A stretch of DNA of 15,882 nucleotides, from assembly GCA_965371355.1 (NCBI GenBank), contig CBDUYD010000063.1, positions 1-15,882 of the forward strand. The letters run 5' to 3'. Under the pieces are notes generated by a model. That model saw only the letters and a program-made list of their open reading frames with translations. It was not told the DNA's origin and ran no database searches. This document shows, piece by piece, positions 7,194-15,180 of the stretch; positions within the stretch are counted from its first letter, which is position 1, and the number at the start of each line of letters is the position of its first letter. Position numbers and translations under genes: made by a program. The DNA comes from JASJHI01 sp965371355 (lineage in GTDB: Bacteria > Actinomycetota > Acidimicrobiia > Acidimicrobiales > Ilumatobacteraceae).

Positions 7194-7199
7194 ACGATA
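7194..7199 (-). promoter_or_regulatory. Candidate -10 (TATCGT) for the four-gene envelope operon
   Basis: On the minus strand TATCGT lies about 56 bases upstream of the ATG at 7137, leaving a leader of roughly 50 bases with an AAAGGTGA Shine-Dalgarno. This is the one leadered start among the divergent promoters here. No good -35 is seen. The hexamer falls inside the -35/-10 spacer of the opposing promoter for the gene at 7222. Confidence 0.35.
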
Positions 7200-7207
7200 G
7201 CGCCCGG

Positions 7208-7213
7208 TACGTT
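7208..7213 (+). promoter_or_regulatory. Candidate -10 (TACGTT) for the AftD-like gene, probably leaderless
   Basis: TACGTT ends eight bases before the ATG at 7222, in the context GGTACGTTCT. No Shine-Dalgarno lies in the remaining bases. A transcription start at or next to the A of the ATG is inferred. Confidence 0.5.
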
Positions 7214-7221
7214 CTAGGCGG

Positions 7222-10200
7222 ATGACGCGCCCGGTTCGAGCTGTGAGGTCGTGGTGCGCCCGCTCCCCAGATCGTGCGGCCGTCGTCCTGCTGGCGGTCG
7301 CCTCGTATCTCCCGATCCTGCTGACATCGCCCGGCCGGGTGAGTGCCGACACCAAGACCTACCTGACCCTCGATCCGGGTGCGGTCCTCGACCGGGCGCG
7401 GTCGATGTGGGACCCCTCGGTCGGCGCCGGAACGGTTCCACACCAGAACATCGGGTACCTGTTTCCGCTCGGTCCGTACTACTGGATCACCGAGCAGCTC
7501 GGCATCCCCGACTGGCTCACGCAGCGGCTGCTCTGGGGCACCCTCGTGTTCGCTGCGGCCTACGGCATGTTCCGCCTCGCCAGGTGGCTGGGATGGGCGG
7601 TCGCCGGCGCACTGGTCGCGGCATTCGCATACGGCTTCAGCCCGTACTTGTTGAGCTACCTCGCGCGCCTGTCGGTGATCCTCGGGCCGTGGGCGGCGCT
7701 CCCGTGGATGATCCTGCTCGCCGCCAAGGCGGCCAGAACCCGATCCTGGCGACCCGCCGCCCAGTTCGCGGTCATCGTGGCGCTCGTCGGCAGCGTCAAC
7801 GCCACCGCGCTGGTGCTGGCTGGGCTCGGACCGGTGATCTGGCTGGTCTGCGACGTGCTGTCCGGCCGCGTCGCCGCCCGTGCCGCGATCGCCGGCGCCC
7901 TCCGGATCGGAGTGCTCGCCGCTGCTGTCTCACTGTGGTGGATCGTCGCACTGTCGGTGCAGGGCAACTACGGCATCCCGATCCTGCGCTACACCGAGAC
8001 CTACGAGGCTGTGGCCGGCGCCAGCACGCCGGCCGAGATCATGCGCGGCCTCGGCTACTGGTTCTTCTACGGCGGCGATCAGCTCGATGCCTGGGTCGGC
8101 CCGTCGCTGCCCTACTACGACAATCCGGCGGTGATCGCCCTCGGCTTCCTCGTCGCCGGCGCGTCGCTGCTCGGTCTGCTCGTCGCCTTCGCCGGACGTG
8201 TCACCGCTGCGGTGATGCTGCTGATCGGGCTCGCGGTGAGCGTCGGCGCCGCGCCGCTCGGCAACTCGACCCCGTACGGCGCAGTATTCGAGTGGTTCGC
8301 CTCCGACACCACGGTCGGGCTCGCACTGCGCTCGACACCGCGCGCCGCTCCACTCGTGATCCTCGCCCTCGCGCTTGGCCTCGGTGCGAGCAGTGAGTGG
8401 CTCCGAGACCGTCTCGCATCGGCGCGCGCCGGGCGATCCGACTCGCCACGTCGGTGGGAGCTGATGATCCCCGCCGGTCTGATCGGGCTCGTCGTGCTCC
8501 AGCTCTTCCCCTGGTTCACCGCCACCTCGCTCACGCCGTCGCTGTTGCGCGACGAGGCACCGCCCTCGCACGTGACCGATCTGGCATCGTGGCTCGACGA
8601 TGGGTGGGTGCCCGGCACGGCCGGCCGTGTCTACGAGGTCCCGGCGGCCGACTTCGCCAACTACCGGTGGGGCGGCACGGTCGATCCAGTCCTGCCGGGG
8701 CTGATCGATCGGCCCTACCTCGCCCGCGAGCTCGTACCGCAGGGCGGTGCGGCCGCCGCCGACCTGCTCAACGCCTTCGAGCGGCGGATCCCCGAGGGAT
8801 GGTTCGAACCCGAGGCGCTGGTGCCGGTCGCCGATCGGCTCGGCGTCGACACGATCGTCGTGCGCAACGACCTCGAGCACGAGCGCTACCGGCTGGCGAG
8901 GCCGGGTCCCCTGTGGACCGATGTCACCGCGGCGCTCGGCGAGCCCGACCATGCCGGCCCGATCGTCGTCGATCGACCCGAGATCCCGATCGTCGACGAG
9001 CGAACACTCGCCGACCGGGACGCGGCCTCCAGCTTCCCCGTCGTCGCCGCGTTCGACATCGGTCGATCGCGTGTCGTCACGTCGGCCTCGACCGCGGAGC
9101 CGATCATCCTCGCCGGCAGCGGCGAGGGGGTCGTCGACCTCGCCGCTGCGGGCCTCCTCGAGCCTGACCGTCCGCTCCTCTACGCCGCCACACTCGCCGA
9201 CCTCGCCGAGCAGGGAGACCTCGAACCGTCGATGGTGGGCTCCAACCCGTGGTGGGTCGTCAGCGACACCAATCGCCGGCAGGGACGCCACCACTCGACC
9301 GTAGGTTCCAACCTCGGCGCGCTCGAGGCCGACGGCCCGATCCAGCTCGACGACGATCCCGGCAACAACCAACTCGAGGTGTTCTCCGAGAACGTCGATC
9401 GGCAGACGATCGGTGTCCACCGCGGCGACGTGTCCGACATCCGTGCGAGCTACTACGGCAATCGTGTCGCGTACACACCCGAGGATGCTCCGTGGTTCGC
9501 GATCGACGGCAACCCCTCCACAGCGTGGCGCGCCGGCGTCTTCGAGAAGACGACCGGCCTGATCTGGGAGGTCGACCTGTCCGAACCCGCCGAGGCCTCG
9601 ATGATCACGCTGCTCCAGCCGGTGACCGGCGCGGTTGGCCGGTTCATCACCGAGGCGCGCGTGACCCTCGACGATGAGACATCGTTCGTCGCGCAGCTCG
9701 ACGAGCGCTCACGGACGATCCCCGGCCAGCCGATCGACTTGCCGGTCGACTCGTTCCGATCGATGCGCATCGAGATCCTCGCCGACAATGTCGGCGAATT
9801 GAGCAGTTACTTCGGACAGCCGGGCGTCGGCTTCGCCGAGGTCACGATCCCCGGCGTGGTCGACGATCGGGTGGTTCGCCTCCCTGCGCTCGACGACTTC
9901 GCGATCGTCGACGATCAACGAATCGCCGAACAGCGCCTCAGCTACCTGCTGACGCGGCAGCGGATCGACCCCGCGGTGCCCAACCGGTCGTCTCCCGAGC
10001 CGTTCATCGTTCGCGAGATCACCGTGCCCGAGCAACGCTCGTTCAACGTCACCGGAGAAGCCCGGCTCTCGGCCGAGGCATCGGACGCGACACTGCTGTC
10101 CGCCCTCGATGACCCGTCGATGGTCATCGCCGATCGCCGGTTGCGAGGCAGTCCGGATTCGCGCGGCGCGTCGGCCCTCGACGGCCACGGCGAGACCGCC

Positions 10201-11538
10201 TGGCAGACACCGTTCGACACGGTGGTCGGCGCGACGCTGACCATCGCTCATCCCGAACCGGTCGATGCCGACGACATCACTGTGAGCTGGCTCGACGACG
10301 GTCTTCACTCGAAGCCGACCGCACTTCTACTCGTCGGCGACGATGGTGTCCCGCACACGATCGACCTCGGTGGGGCCACGATCGACGACGGCATCGCCAG
10401 CGCGACGGTCCCGATCGACGCGTACACCTCCGTCAACTCGTCGATCACCGTCTCGGCGATCGCCGAGCGGACGACGCTGGCCGAACTCTCCGGTGTCGTA
10501 CAGGTGCTGCCGATCGGTATCACCGATATCCGCTTCGGTGACCTCCCGAACCCATCCTTCGATCGCACGTTCCCGATTTCCGACAGCTGCCGAGAAGACC
10601 TCGTATTCGTCGACGAACGTCCTGTTCGGGTCCGTGTCATCGGTGACCGCGGGCAGGCGCTGACACGGTCGGAATTGTCGCTCGAGGCCTGCGACGGTCC
10701 GCTCGAACTGACTGCGGGGGCACATCGGATCGAGGCGGTTCCGGGCGCCGTATCCGGGTTCGACATCGATCGTCTACTGCTCGACGACGAGCCCGGCAGC
10801 ACAACGGCGGGAGGGATCGAGGCGGCACCTTCCACCTCGCTGGTCGGGACCACCTCGACCGAACTCGACGTGGTCGTCGGCCCGTCCGCCGGCACGTCGT
10901 GGCTGATCCTCGGCCAGAGCTTCAACGACGGGTGGACGGCGGTTCTCTCAGACGGAGGAGATCTCGGGCGGCCGGTCCTGATCGACGGCTACGCCAACGG
11001 CTGGATCCTCCCACCGTCGACGGTCGAACGAACCGTCCATCTCGTGTGGACACCCCAGCGCTCGGTGCGGATCGCACTGTGGCTGTCGCTGGCGGCCGCG
11101 ATCGGTGTCGTCGGCCTTGCGATCTTCGGGCGCGTCCGTGCGGCGCCCGCCGACGCGCGGGCTGCCGACCGGCGCAGCCGTGCCGCCGCCCGCCGGCGCA
11201 GCCCCCTGCTCGCGGCGGCGTTGGTCGCGGCGGTCGGCTTCGTCGCGGGGCCGTTCGTAGCTCTCTATGCCCTGACCGCGCTCGTCGTGATCCGACGATG
11301 GCACTGGTTTGCGCCTGCGACGGTGCTCGTCGCGGGCGCGATCGTGGCGGGATCGGTCGTCGCTTTCGAGTGGCGGTACGACTACCCGCCGGGACCCGAT
11401 TGGCCGAGCCGCTTCGGCTGGACCAGCCCTCTCGTGTGGATCGCAGTCTCGACGATCGTGGTCGGAGCCATCATGCCACACGGGATCGCCCTTCGCAGGC
11501 CCCGTCAGACCGAGGTCGCGGACACCCACGCCTCGTAG
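7222..11538 (+). CDS. aftD: AftD-like alpha-(1->3)-arabinofuranosyltransferase family protein
   Basis: A 1438-residue envelope glycosyltransferase matching AftD in length and architecture. AftD is the mycobacterial enzyme that adds arabinofuranose from a decaprenyl-phosphate donor during arabinogalactan and lipoarabinomannan assembly. A polytopic GT-C domain fills about 17-440. Its first outer loop has RVSADTKTYL, with acidic D43 at the expected catalytic position, followed by AftD-like VPHQNIGYLFPLGPYYW. A large extracytoplasmic region follows (about 445-1275). It holds a discoidin/F5-8C-like carbohydrate-binding domain (about 735-880, IDGNPSTAWRAG, W769) and probably a second (about 960-1060, LDGHGETAWQTP, W994). 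A further beta domain contains GQSFNDGWTA near 1230. About four helices close the protein (1281-1423) with WPSRFGW at 1394-1400 between the last two. The ATG at 7222 follows a -10-like hexamer. Donor and acceptor in this organism are inferred only. The last 34 bp overlap the convergent exporter gene. Confidence 0.9.
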   Translation: MTRPVRAVRSWCARSPDRAAVVLLAVASYLPILLTSPGRVSADTKTYLTLDPGAVLDRARSMWDPSVGAGTVPHQNIGYLFPLGPYYWITEQLGIPDWLTQRLLWGTLVFAAAYGMFRLARWLGWAVAGALVAAFAYGFSPYLLSYLARLSVILGPWAALPWMILLAAKAARTRSWRPAAQFAVIVALVGSVNATALVLAGLGPVIWLVCDVLSGRVAARAAIAGALRIGVLAAAVSLWWIVALSVQGNYGIPILRYTETYEAVAGASTPAEIMRGLGYWFFYGGDQLDAWVGPSLPYYDNPAVIALGFLVAGASLLGLLVAFAGRVTAAVMLLIGLAVSVGAAPLGNSTPYGAVFEWFASDTTVGLALRSTPRAAPLVILALALGLGASSEWLRDRLASARAGRSDSPRRWELMIPAGLIGLVVLQLFPWFTATSLTPSLLRDEAPPSHVTDLASWLDDGWVPGTAGRVYEVPAADFANYRWGGTVDPVLPGLIDRPYLARELVPQGGAAAADLLNAFERRIPEGWFEPEALVPVADRLGVDTIVVRNDLEHERYRLARPGPLWTDVTAALGEPDHAGPIVVDRPEIPIVDERTLADRDAASSFPVVAAFDIGRSRVVTSASTAEPIILAGSGEGVVDLAAAGLLEPDRPLLYAATLADLAEQGDLEPSMVGSNPWWVVSDTNRRQGRHHSTVGSNLGALEADGPIQLDDDPGNNQLEVFSENVDRQTIGVHRGDVSDIRASYYGNRVAYTPEDAPWFAIDGNPSTAWRAGVFEKTTGLIWEVDLSEPAEASMITLLQPVTGAVGRFITEARVTLDDETSFVAQLDERSRTIPGQPIDLPVDSFRSMRIEILADNVGELSSYFGQPGVGFAEVTIPGVVDDRVVRLPALDDFAIVDDQRIAEQRLSYLLTRQRIDPAVPNRSSPEPFIVREITVPEQRSFNVTGEARLSAEASDATLLSALDDPSMVIADRRLRGSPDSRGASALDGHGETAWQTPFDTVVGATLTIAHPEPVDADDITVSWLDDGLHSKPTALLLVGDDGVPHTIDLGGATIDDGIASATVPIDAYTSVNSSITVSAIAERTTLAELSGVVQVLPIGITDIRFGDLPNPSFDRTFPISDSCREDLVFVDERPVRVRVIGDRGQALTRSELSLEACDGPLELTAGAHRIEAVPGAVSGFDIDRLLLDDEPGSTTAGGIEAAPSTSLVGTTSTELDVVVGPSAGTSWLILGQSFNDGWTAVLSDGGDLGRPVLIDGYANGWILPPSTVERTVHLVWTPQRSVRIALWLSLAAAIGVVGLAIFGRVRAAPADARAADRRSRAAARRRSPLLAAALVAAVGFVAGPFVALYALTALVVIRRWHWFAPATVLVAGAIVAGSVVAFEWRYDYPPGPDWPSRFGWTSPLVWIAVSTIVVGAIMPHGIALRRPRQTEVADTHAS

Positions 11539-13334
11539 AGCTTGGCGTAGACACCGCCCCTGGTGACCAGTTCGGCGTGCGTTCCGTCCTCGACCAGGCG
11601 CCCCCCGTCGAGCACCAGCACCCGATCGGCCCGCGCCGCGGTCGAGAGCCGATGCGCGATGGCGATCGTCGTACGCGTCAGGGCGAGTCGCTCGAGGGCA
11701 TGAGCGATGCGCACCTCGGTGAGCGCGTCGACCGACGACGTCGCCTCGTCGAGGATCAGCACGTCGGGATCGGCGTACCCCGCGCGGAGCAGCCCGACGA
11801 GCTGTCGTTCACCGGCCGACATCGACTCGCCGCGCTCACCCACGATCGTCTGCATTCCGTTGGACAACGAGTCGATCCATTCGTCGACGCCGAGGTCGTC
11901 GACGACGCGGCGCACGCCGTCCGCGGTCCATTCGGGCCTGGCGAAGCCGATGTTCGCCTCGATCGTGTCATCGAACAGGAACGGTTCCTGCGCGACGACG
12001 ATGACGCGACGACGTAGATCCTGGGGATCGACCGATCGGAGGTCGACGCCACCGATGTCGATCTCGCCGAGGGTCGGGTCGGCGAAGCGGGCGAACAATC
12101 GGCCGAGCGTGGTCTTGCCCGAGCCGGTCGCTCCGACCAGCGCGATGTCCTGGCCGGCGGGGATCGACAGGTCGATGTGCACCAGTACGGGCGCGTCGAC
12201 ACGGCCCCCCTCGTCCCGGCTGCGGTACGAGAACGTCACGTCGCGGACATCGATCGCGAGTTGGCCCTCCGGGAGTGGAATCGTCTCGGCGGCGGTCGGT
12301 GGCCCGATCGGCATGTCGAGCACCGACAGGACGCGCCGCAGTCCCGCGACCGCGGTCTGGGTCTGGTCGAGCACCTCGGTGAACTCGGCGATCGGCTCGA
12401 GGAAGCGGTACGTGAGGAAGATGAACCCGACGAGCGCCCCGGCGGTGAGCCCGCTGTCGGGTCCACGCAGCACCCCGACCCCGATGACCGCGGTCACGGT
12501 GAACACCGAGAACACCTCGCCTGACGGGTAGAGGAACGAGCCGATCAGGGCGGCCCTCACCTGGGCCAGCGCCTTTGCCGCGACCGTCACCTTGACCGTC
12601 TCGTCGAGCGCGGGACCGGCGTCGTACGCGCGGATCGTCGGCGCTCCCGTCACGACCTCGGCGATCGAGCCGAGCATCTCGCCGTTGCGTTGGCGCGCAG
12701 CGTCGTACGCGACCAGCAGCCGCGCCTGCACAGCGCGCAGCACGAAGACGAGCGGGAATGCGACCGCGAACGCGACGAGGGCGAGAATCCAGTCGTAGGC
12801 GATCATCACCGACCCGACGATCAGCATCAGCGTGCCGTCGAGCAGCCAGGCGAGCCCGCCCCACTGGAAGAACTGGGCGAGCGTCTCGATGTCACTCGTC
12901 ACCCGGGCGACGAGACCGCCGCGCTGCTCCTCGCTGTGGTCGGCGAGGCTGAGGCGGTGGATGTGTCCGATCAAGCGGACTCGCAGGTCGTACAACGCCC
13001 GCTCACTGCGTTGCCCGAGCCTGAACGCAGCCTGCCGTAGCGCGACACCGGAGATCAGGACGGCGACGGCGCCGACGATCGCGAGCCTCACGATGAGATC
13101 GATGCGGACCTCGTCCTGGCCGACGATGCCCCGATCGATCGCCTGCTGGATGAGGATCGGCACGACGACACGACCGCTCGCCCCGATCGCCGCGAGCAAC
13201 CACGTGATCGCGAGGCCCTGGCGCAGGACGGGCGCCGTCTCGAGACCGCGCCCGATCGTCCGCACCGCCGAGTCACTCGACGGTGCGGTGATCGATCCGG
13301 CGCGGGCGACGACTCGTGGATCGACGTTGGTCAT
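11505..13334 (-). CDS. Heterodimeric ABC exporter half-transporter, subunit with canonical Walker B and altered signature
   Basis: A 609-residue type I ABC exporter half: a six-helix membrane domain (about 40-330) fused to an ATPase domain (about 360-600). It should pump a substrate outward using ATP. Walker A is GATGSGKTT (401-409, K407), the Q-loop is in VVAQEPFLF, Walker B is VLILDEATS with catalytic E530, and the switch His is H561 (IAIAHRL). The signature is MSAGE (505-509) instead of LSGGQ. Its partner, encoded just upstream, has the complementary changes, so the pair forms a heterodimer with one working and one degenerate ATP site, as in TM287/288-type exporters. The ATG at 13334 overlaps the partner's stop (ATGA, 13331-13334), which favours equal production. 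The 3' end overlaps the convergent AftD-like gene by 34 bp. The substrate is unknown: drug, lipid or glycolipid export are all possible. Confidence 0.93.
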   Translation of the reverse strand: MTNVDPRVVARAGSITAPSSDSAVRTIGRGLETAPVLRQGLAITWLLAAIGASGRVVVPILIQQAIDRGIVGQDEVRIDLIVRLAIVGAVAVLISGVALRQAAFRLGQRSERALYDLRVRLIGHIHRLSLADHSEEQRGGLVARVTSDIETLAQFFQWGGLAWLLDGTLMLIVGSVMIAYDWILALVAFAVAFPLVFVLRAVQARLLVAYDAARQRNGEMLGSIAEVVTGAPTIRAYDAGPALDETVKVTVAAKALAQVRAALIGSFLYPSGEVFSVFTVTAVIGVGVLRGPDSGLTAGALVGFIFLTYRFLEPIAEFTEVLDQTQTAVAGLRRVLSVLDMPIGPPTAAETIPLPEGQLAIDVRDVTFSYRSRDEGGRVDAPVLVHIDLSIPAGQDIALVGATGSGKTTLGRLFARFADPTLGEIDIGGVDLRSVDPQDLRRRVIVVAQEPFLFDDTIEANIGFARPEWTADGVRRVVDDLGVDEWIDSLSNGMQTIVGERGESMSAGERQLVGLLRAGYADPDVLILDEATSSVDALTEVRIAHALERLALTRTTIAIAHRLSTAARADRVLVLDGGRLVEDGTHAELVTRGGVYAKLYEAWVSATSV

Positions 13335-15136
13335 GGCGCGACATCCGCAGCGTCGGCGGCGGGGGCGTCTGCGGCCGGCGTTTCACGGTCGGTCTCGAAT
13401 GCCTCGACGAGCCGCCGGTACGGGGCAACAGAGTCGAGCAGTTGACGATGCGTGCCGTGCGCGGCGATCTCTCCCCCGGCCATGTAGACGACGTCGTCGG
13501 CCAGCGAGATCGTCGACGGCCGGGACGCGACGATCAGGACGGTCGTCGAGCCGAACGACGTCCGGAGGTTGGCCAACACACGCGATTCGGTCGCCGGATC
13601 GAGCGCGGATGTCGTGTCGTCGAGCACGAGCAGTCCGGGATCGCGCGAGAGCGCACGGGCGAGGGCGAGACGTTGACGCTGCCCGCCGCTCAGGCTGACC
13701 CCGCGCTCGCCCACAACCGTGTCGAGTCCGTGCGGGAGGAGGCCGACGAAGTCGGCGGCCTCGGCCAGCCCGAGCGCCTTCCACACCGCGTCGTCGCCGA
13801 GCCTGGTTCCGAGCTCGACGTTGTCACGGATCGAGCCCGACAGCAGGAACGCCTCCTGGAACACGATGCACCGCGTCGCGTCGGCCAGGTCGATGCTGCC
13901 CGACGTCGGTGGCACGAGCCCGACGACGAGATCGACGAGGGTGCTCTTCCCCGCGCCGGTGGGCCCGACGAGAGCGGTCACCGAGCCGCTCGGGAGCGTC
14001 AGATCGACATCGTGCACGGCCGGTCGGGTATCGCCGGGGTACGTGTACGAGACGTGATGCAGTTCGACGCCGACTCCCACCGGGGTGCGTCCGATCCGTC
14101 GACGCGGATCGGGTTCGATCGGTTCGCCGACCACTTCTTGGATACGCAGCCATGCGGCGCGCGAGCGGGGAAGTTCCGACAGCGCGTACCCGATCAGCCG
14201 GAGTGGGAACACGAGCAGTGTGAACAGGAAGATCACGCTCGCGAACTCACCGACGGTCAGGTCGCCCGATTCGACGCGGATCGCGCCGAGCACGACCAGT
14301 GCGATGTTGGTCAGCGACGGGATCACGTCGAGCAGCGCCTCGAACCAGCTGCGCACCGAGATCGCCTGCACCCTCGCGTTACGTACGTGCTCGGCGAGGC
14401 CCCCGAGCCGCACGGTTTCGCGCGCCTCGGCGCCGTACGCCTTCACCAACTGGACGCCCTCGAAGCTCTCGTGCACGCCGGCGGAGAAGTCGCCGAGGCG
14501 GTCCTGGGCGACCGTGAAGTGACCGGACACCAACCGCTCGTAGACCACGTTCGTGCCGATCAGCAACGGGAACACGACCAACGCGACCATCCCCAACCAC
14601 GTGTCGAGGTAGAACAGCCAGGCGGTCGTACCGACGATCATCAACACCGTGCTCAGAGCGAACGGAATCGGTGCGAGCACGCTCACCGCCGATTCGGTGT
14701 CCACGCCGGCGCGGGCGACCAGGTCGCCGTCGGCACGGCGGCGATGCCAGGTGATCGGCTGGGCGAACAACTGGTCGAGTACCTGACCGGTGTACGACTC
14801 CGCCACGCGCCACATACCCATCGAGGCGAACGATCGACGGAAGATCACCGCGATCCCCCGCAGGATCCCGATGCCGATGATCATTGCCGCGCCCGTGAGA
14901 TATGCACCCTGGACGAGATCGTCGGTCTCGAATCGGGGGAAGATCACCTCGTCGATCACCCACTGCACGGCGAAGCCCGAGGCGATCGTGCAGGCCGCGA
15001 AGACGGCTGCGCCGACCATCGCGATGGCGAAGTAGTCGCGGCGCAGCGCGAGCATCGATCGCACGACGCGGACGTTCAGGCGGACGCGCCCGAATCGAAC
15101 CGGCGTCGGGGTTGCGGTCTCGGTCTCGGTCACCAC
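13331..15136 (-). CDS. Heterodimeric ABC exporter half-transporter, subunit with degenerate Walker B and H-loop
   Basis: The partner half-transporter, about 601 residues with the same membrane-plus-ATPase layout. Numbered from the GTG at 15136, Walker A is GPTGAGKST (391-399, K397) and the signature is a perfect LSGGQ (482-486). The Walker B catalytic Glu is replaced by Asp (D507, in VLDDTTS) and the switch His by Ser (S538, in IVASRPST). It therefore lends its good signature to the partner's active site, while its own nucleotide site should hydrolyse ATP poorly. The start is uncertain. GTG codons at 15136 and 15133 follow a TAGAAA hexamer and leave a 44-bp gap to the divergent gene. An ATG at 15187 would add 17 residues, but it would overlap that gene's start and bury both promoters. 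It is the first gene of the two-gene exporter operon. Confidence 0.92.
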   Translation of the reverse strand: MVTETETATPTPVRFGRVRLNVRVVRSMLALRRDYFAIAMVGAAVFAACTIASGFAVQWVIDEVIFPRFETDDLVQGAYLTGAAMIIGIGILRGIAVIFRRSFASMGMWRVAESYTGQVLDQLFAQPITWHRRRADGDLVARAGVDTESAVSVLAPIPFALSTVLMIVGTTAWLFYLDTWLGMVALVVFPLLIGTNVVYERLVSGHFTVAQDRLGDFSAGVHESFEGVQLVKAYGAEARETVRLGGLAEHVRNARVQAISVRSWFEALLDVIPSLTNIALVVLGAIRVESGDLTVGEFASVIFLFTLLVFPLRLIGYALSELPRSRAAWLRIQEVVGEPIEPDPRRRIGRTPVGVGVELHHVSYTYPGDTRPAVHDVDLTLPSGSVTALVGPTGAGKSTLVDLVVGLVPPTSGSIDLADATRCIVFQEAFLLSGSIRDNVELGTRLGDDAVWKALGLAEAADFVGLLPHGLDTVVGERGVSLSGGQRQRLALARALSRDPGLLVLDDTTSALDPATESRVLANLRTSFGSTTVLIVASRPSTISLADDVVYMAGGEIAAHGTHRQLLDSVAPYRRLVEAFETDRETPAADAPAADAADVAP

Positions 15137-15143
15137 GGGCGCG

Positions 15144-15149
15144 TTTCTA
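15144..15149 (-). promoter_or_regulatory. Candidate weak -10 (TAGAAA) for the ABC exporter operon
   Basis: On the minus strand TAGAAA ends seven bases before the GTG at 15136. It lacks the final T of TAnnnT, so it is a weaker match than the other promoter candidates. It occupies the -35 position of the opposing promoter for the gene at 15181. Confidence 0.3.
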
Positions 15150-15166
15150 CCAGCGGGTGAGCCCCG

Positions 15167-15172
15167 TAGCGT
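15167..15172 (+). promoter_or_regulatory. Candidate -10 (TAGCGT) for the gene at 15181, probably leaderless
   Basis: TAGCGT ends eight bases before the GTG at 15181. No strong Shine-Dalgarno is present, although GAAGG lies two bases before the GTG, too close for ordinary use. Spacing matches the candidates before 1943 and 7222. Confidence 0.42.
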
Positions 15173-15180
15173 CGAAGGTT

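Noticed and set aside
7930..9420. Minus-strand open frame of about 496 codons inside the AftD-like gene
   Set aside because: Antisense shadow of a well-supported coding region, with no recognisable domain.
13316..15160. Plus-strand open frame of about 614 codons opposite the ABC exporter subunit
   Set aside because: It is antisense to a gene with complete ABC motifs, and its composition (Arg, His, Asp, Gly rich) is typical of a GC-rich shadow frame. No domain is visible.
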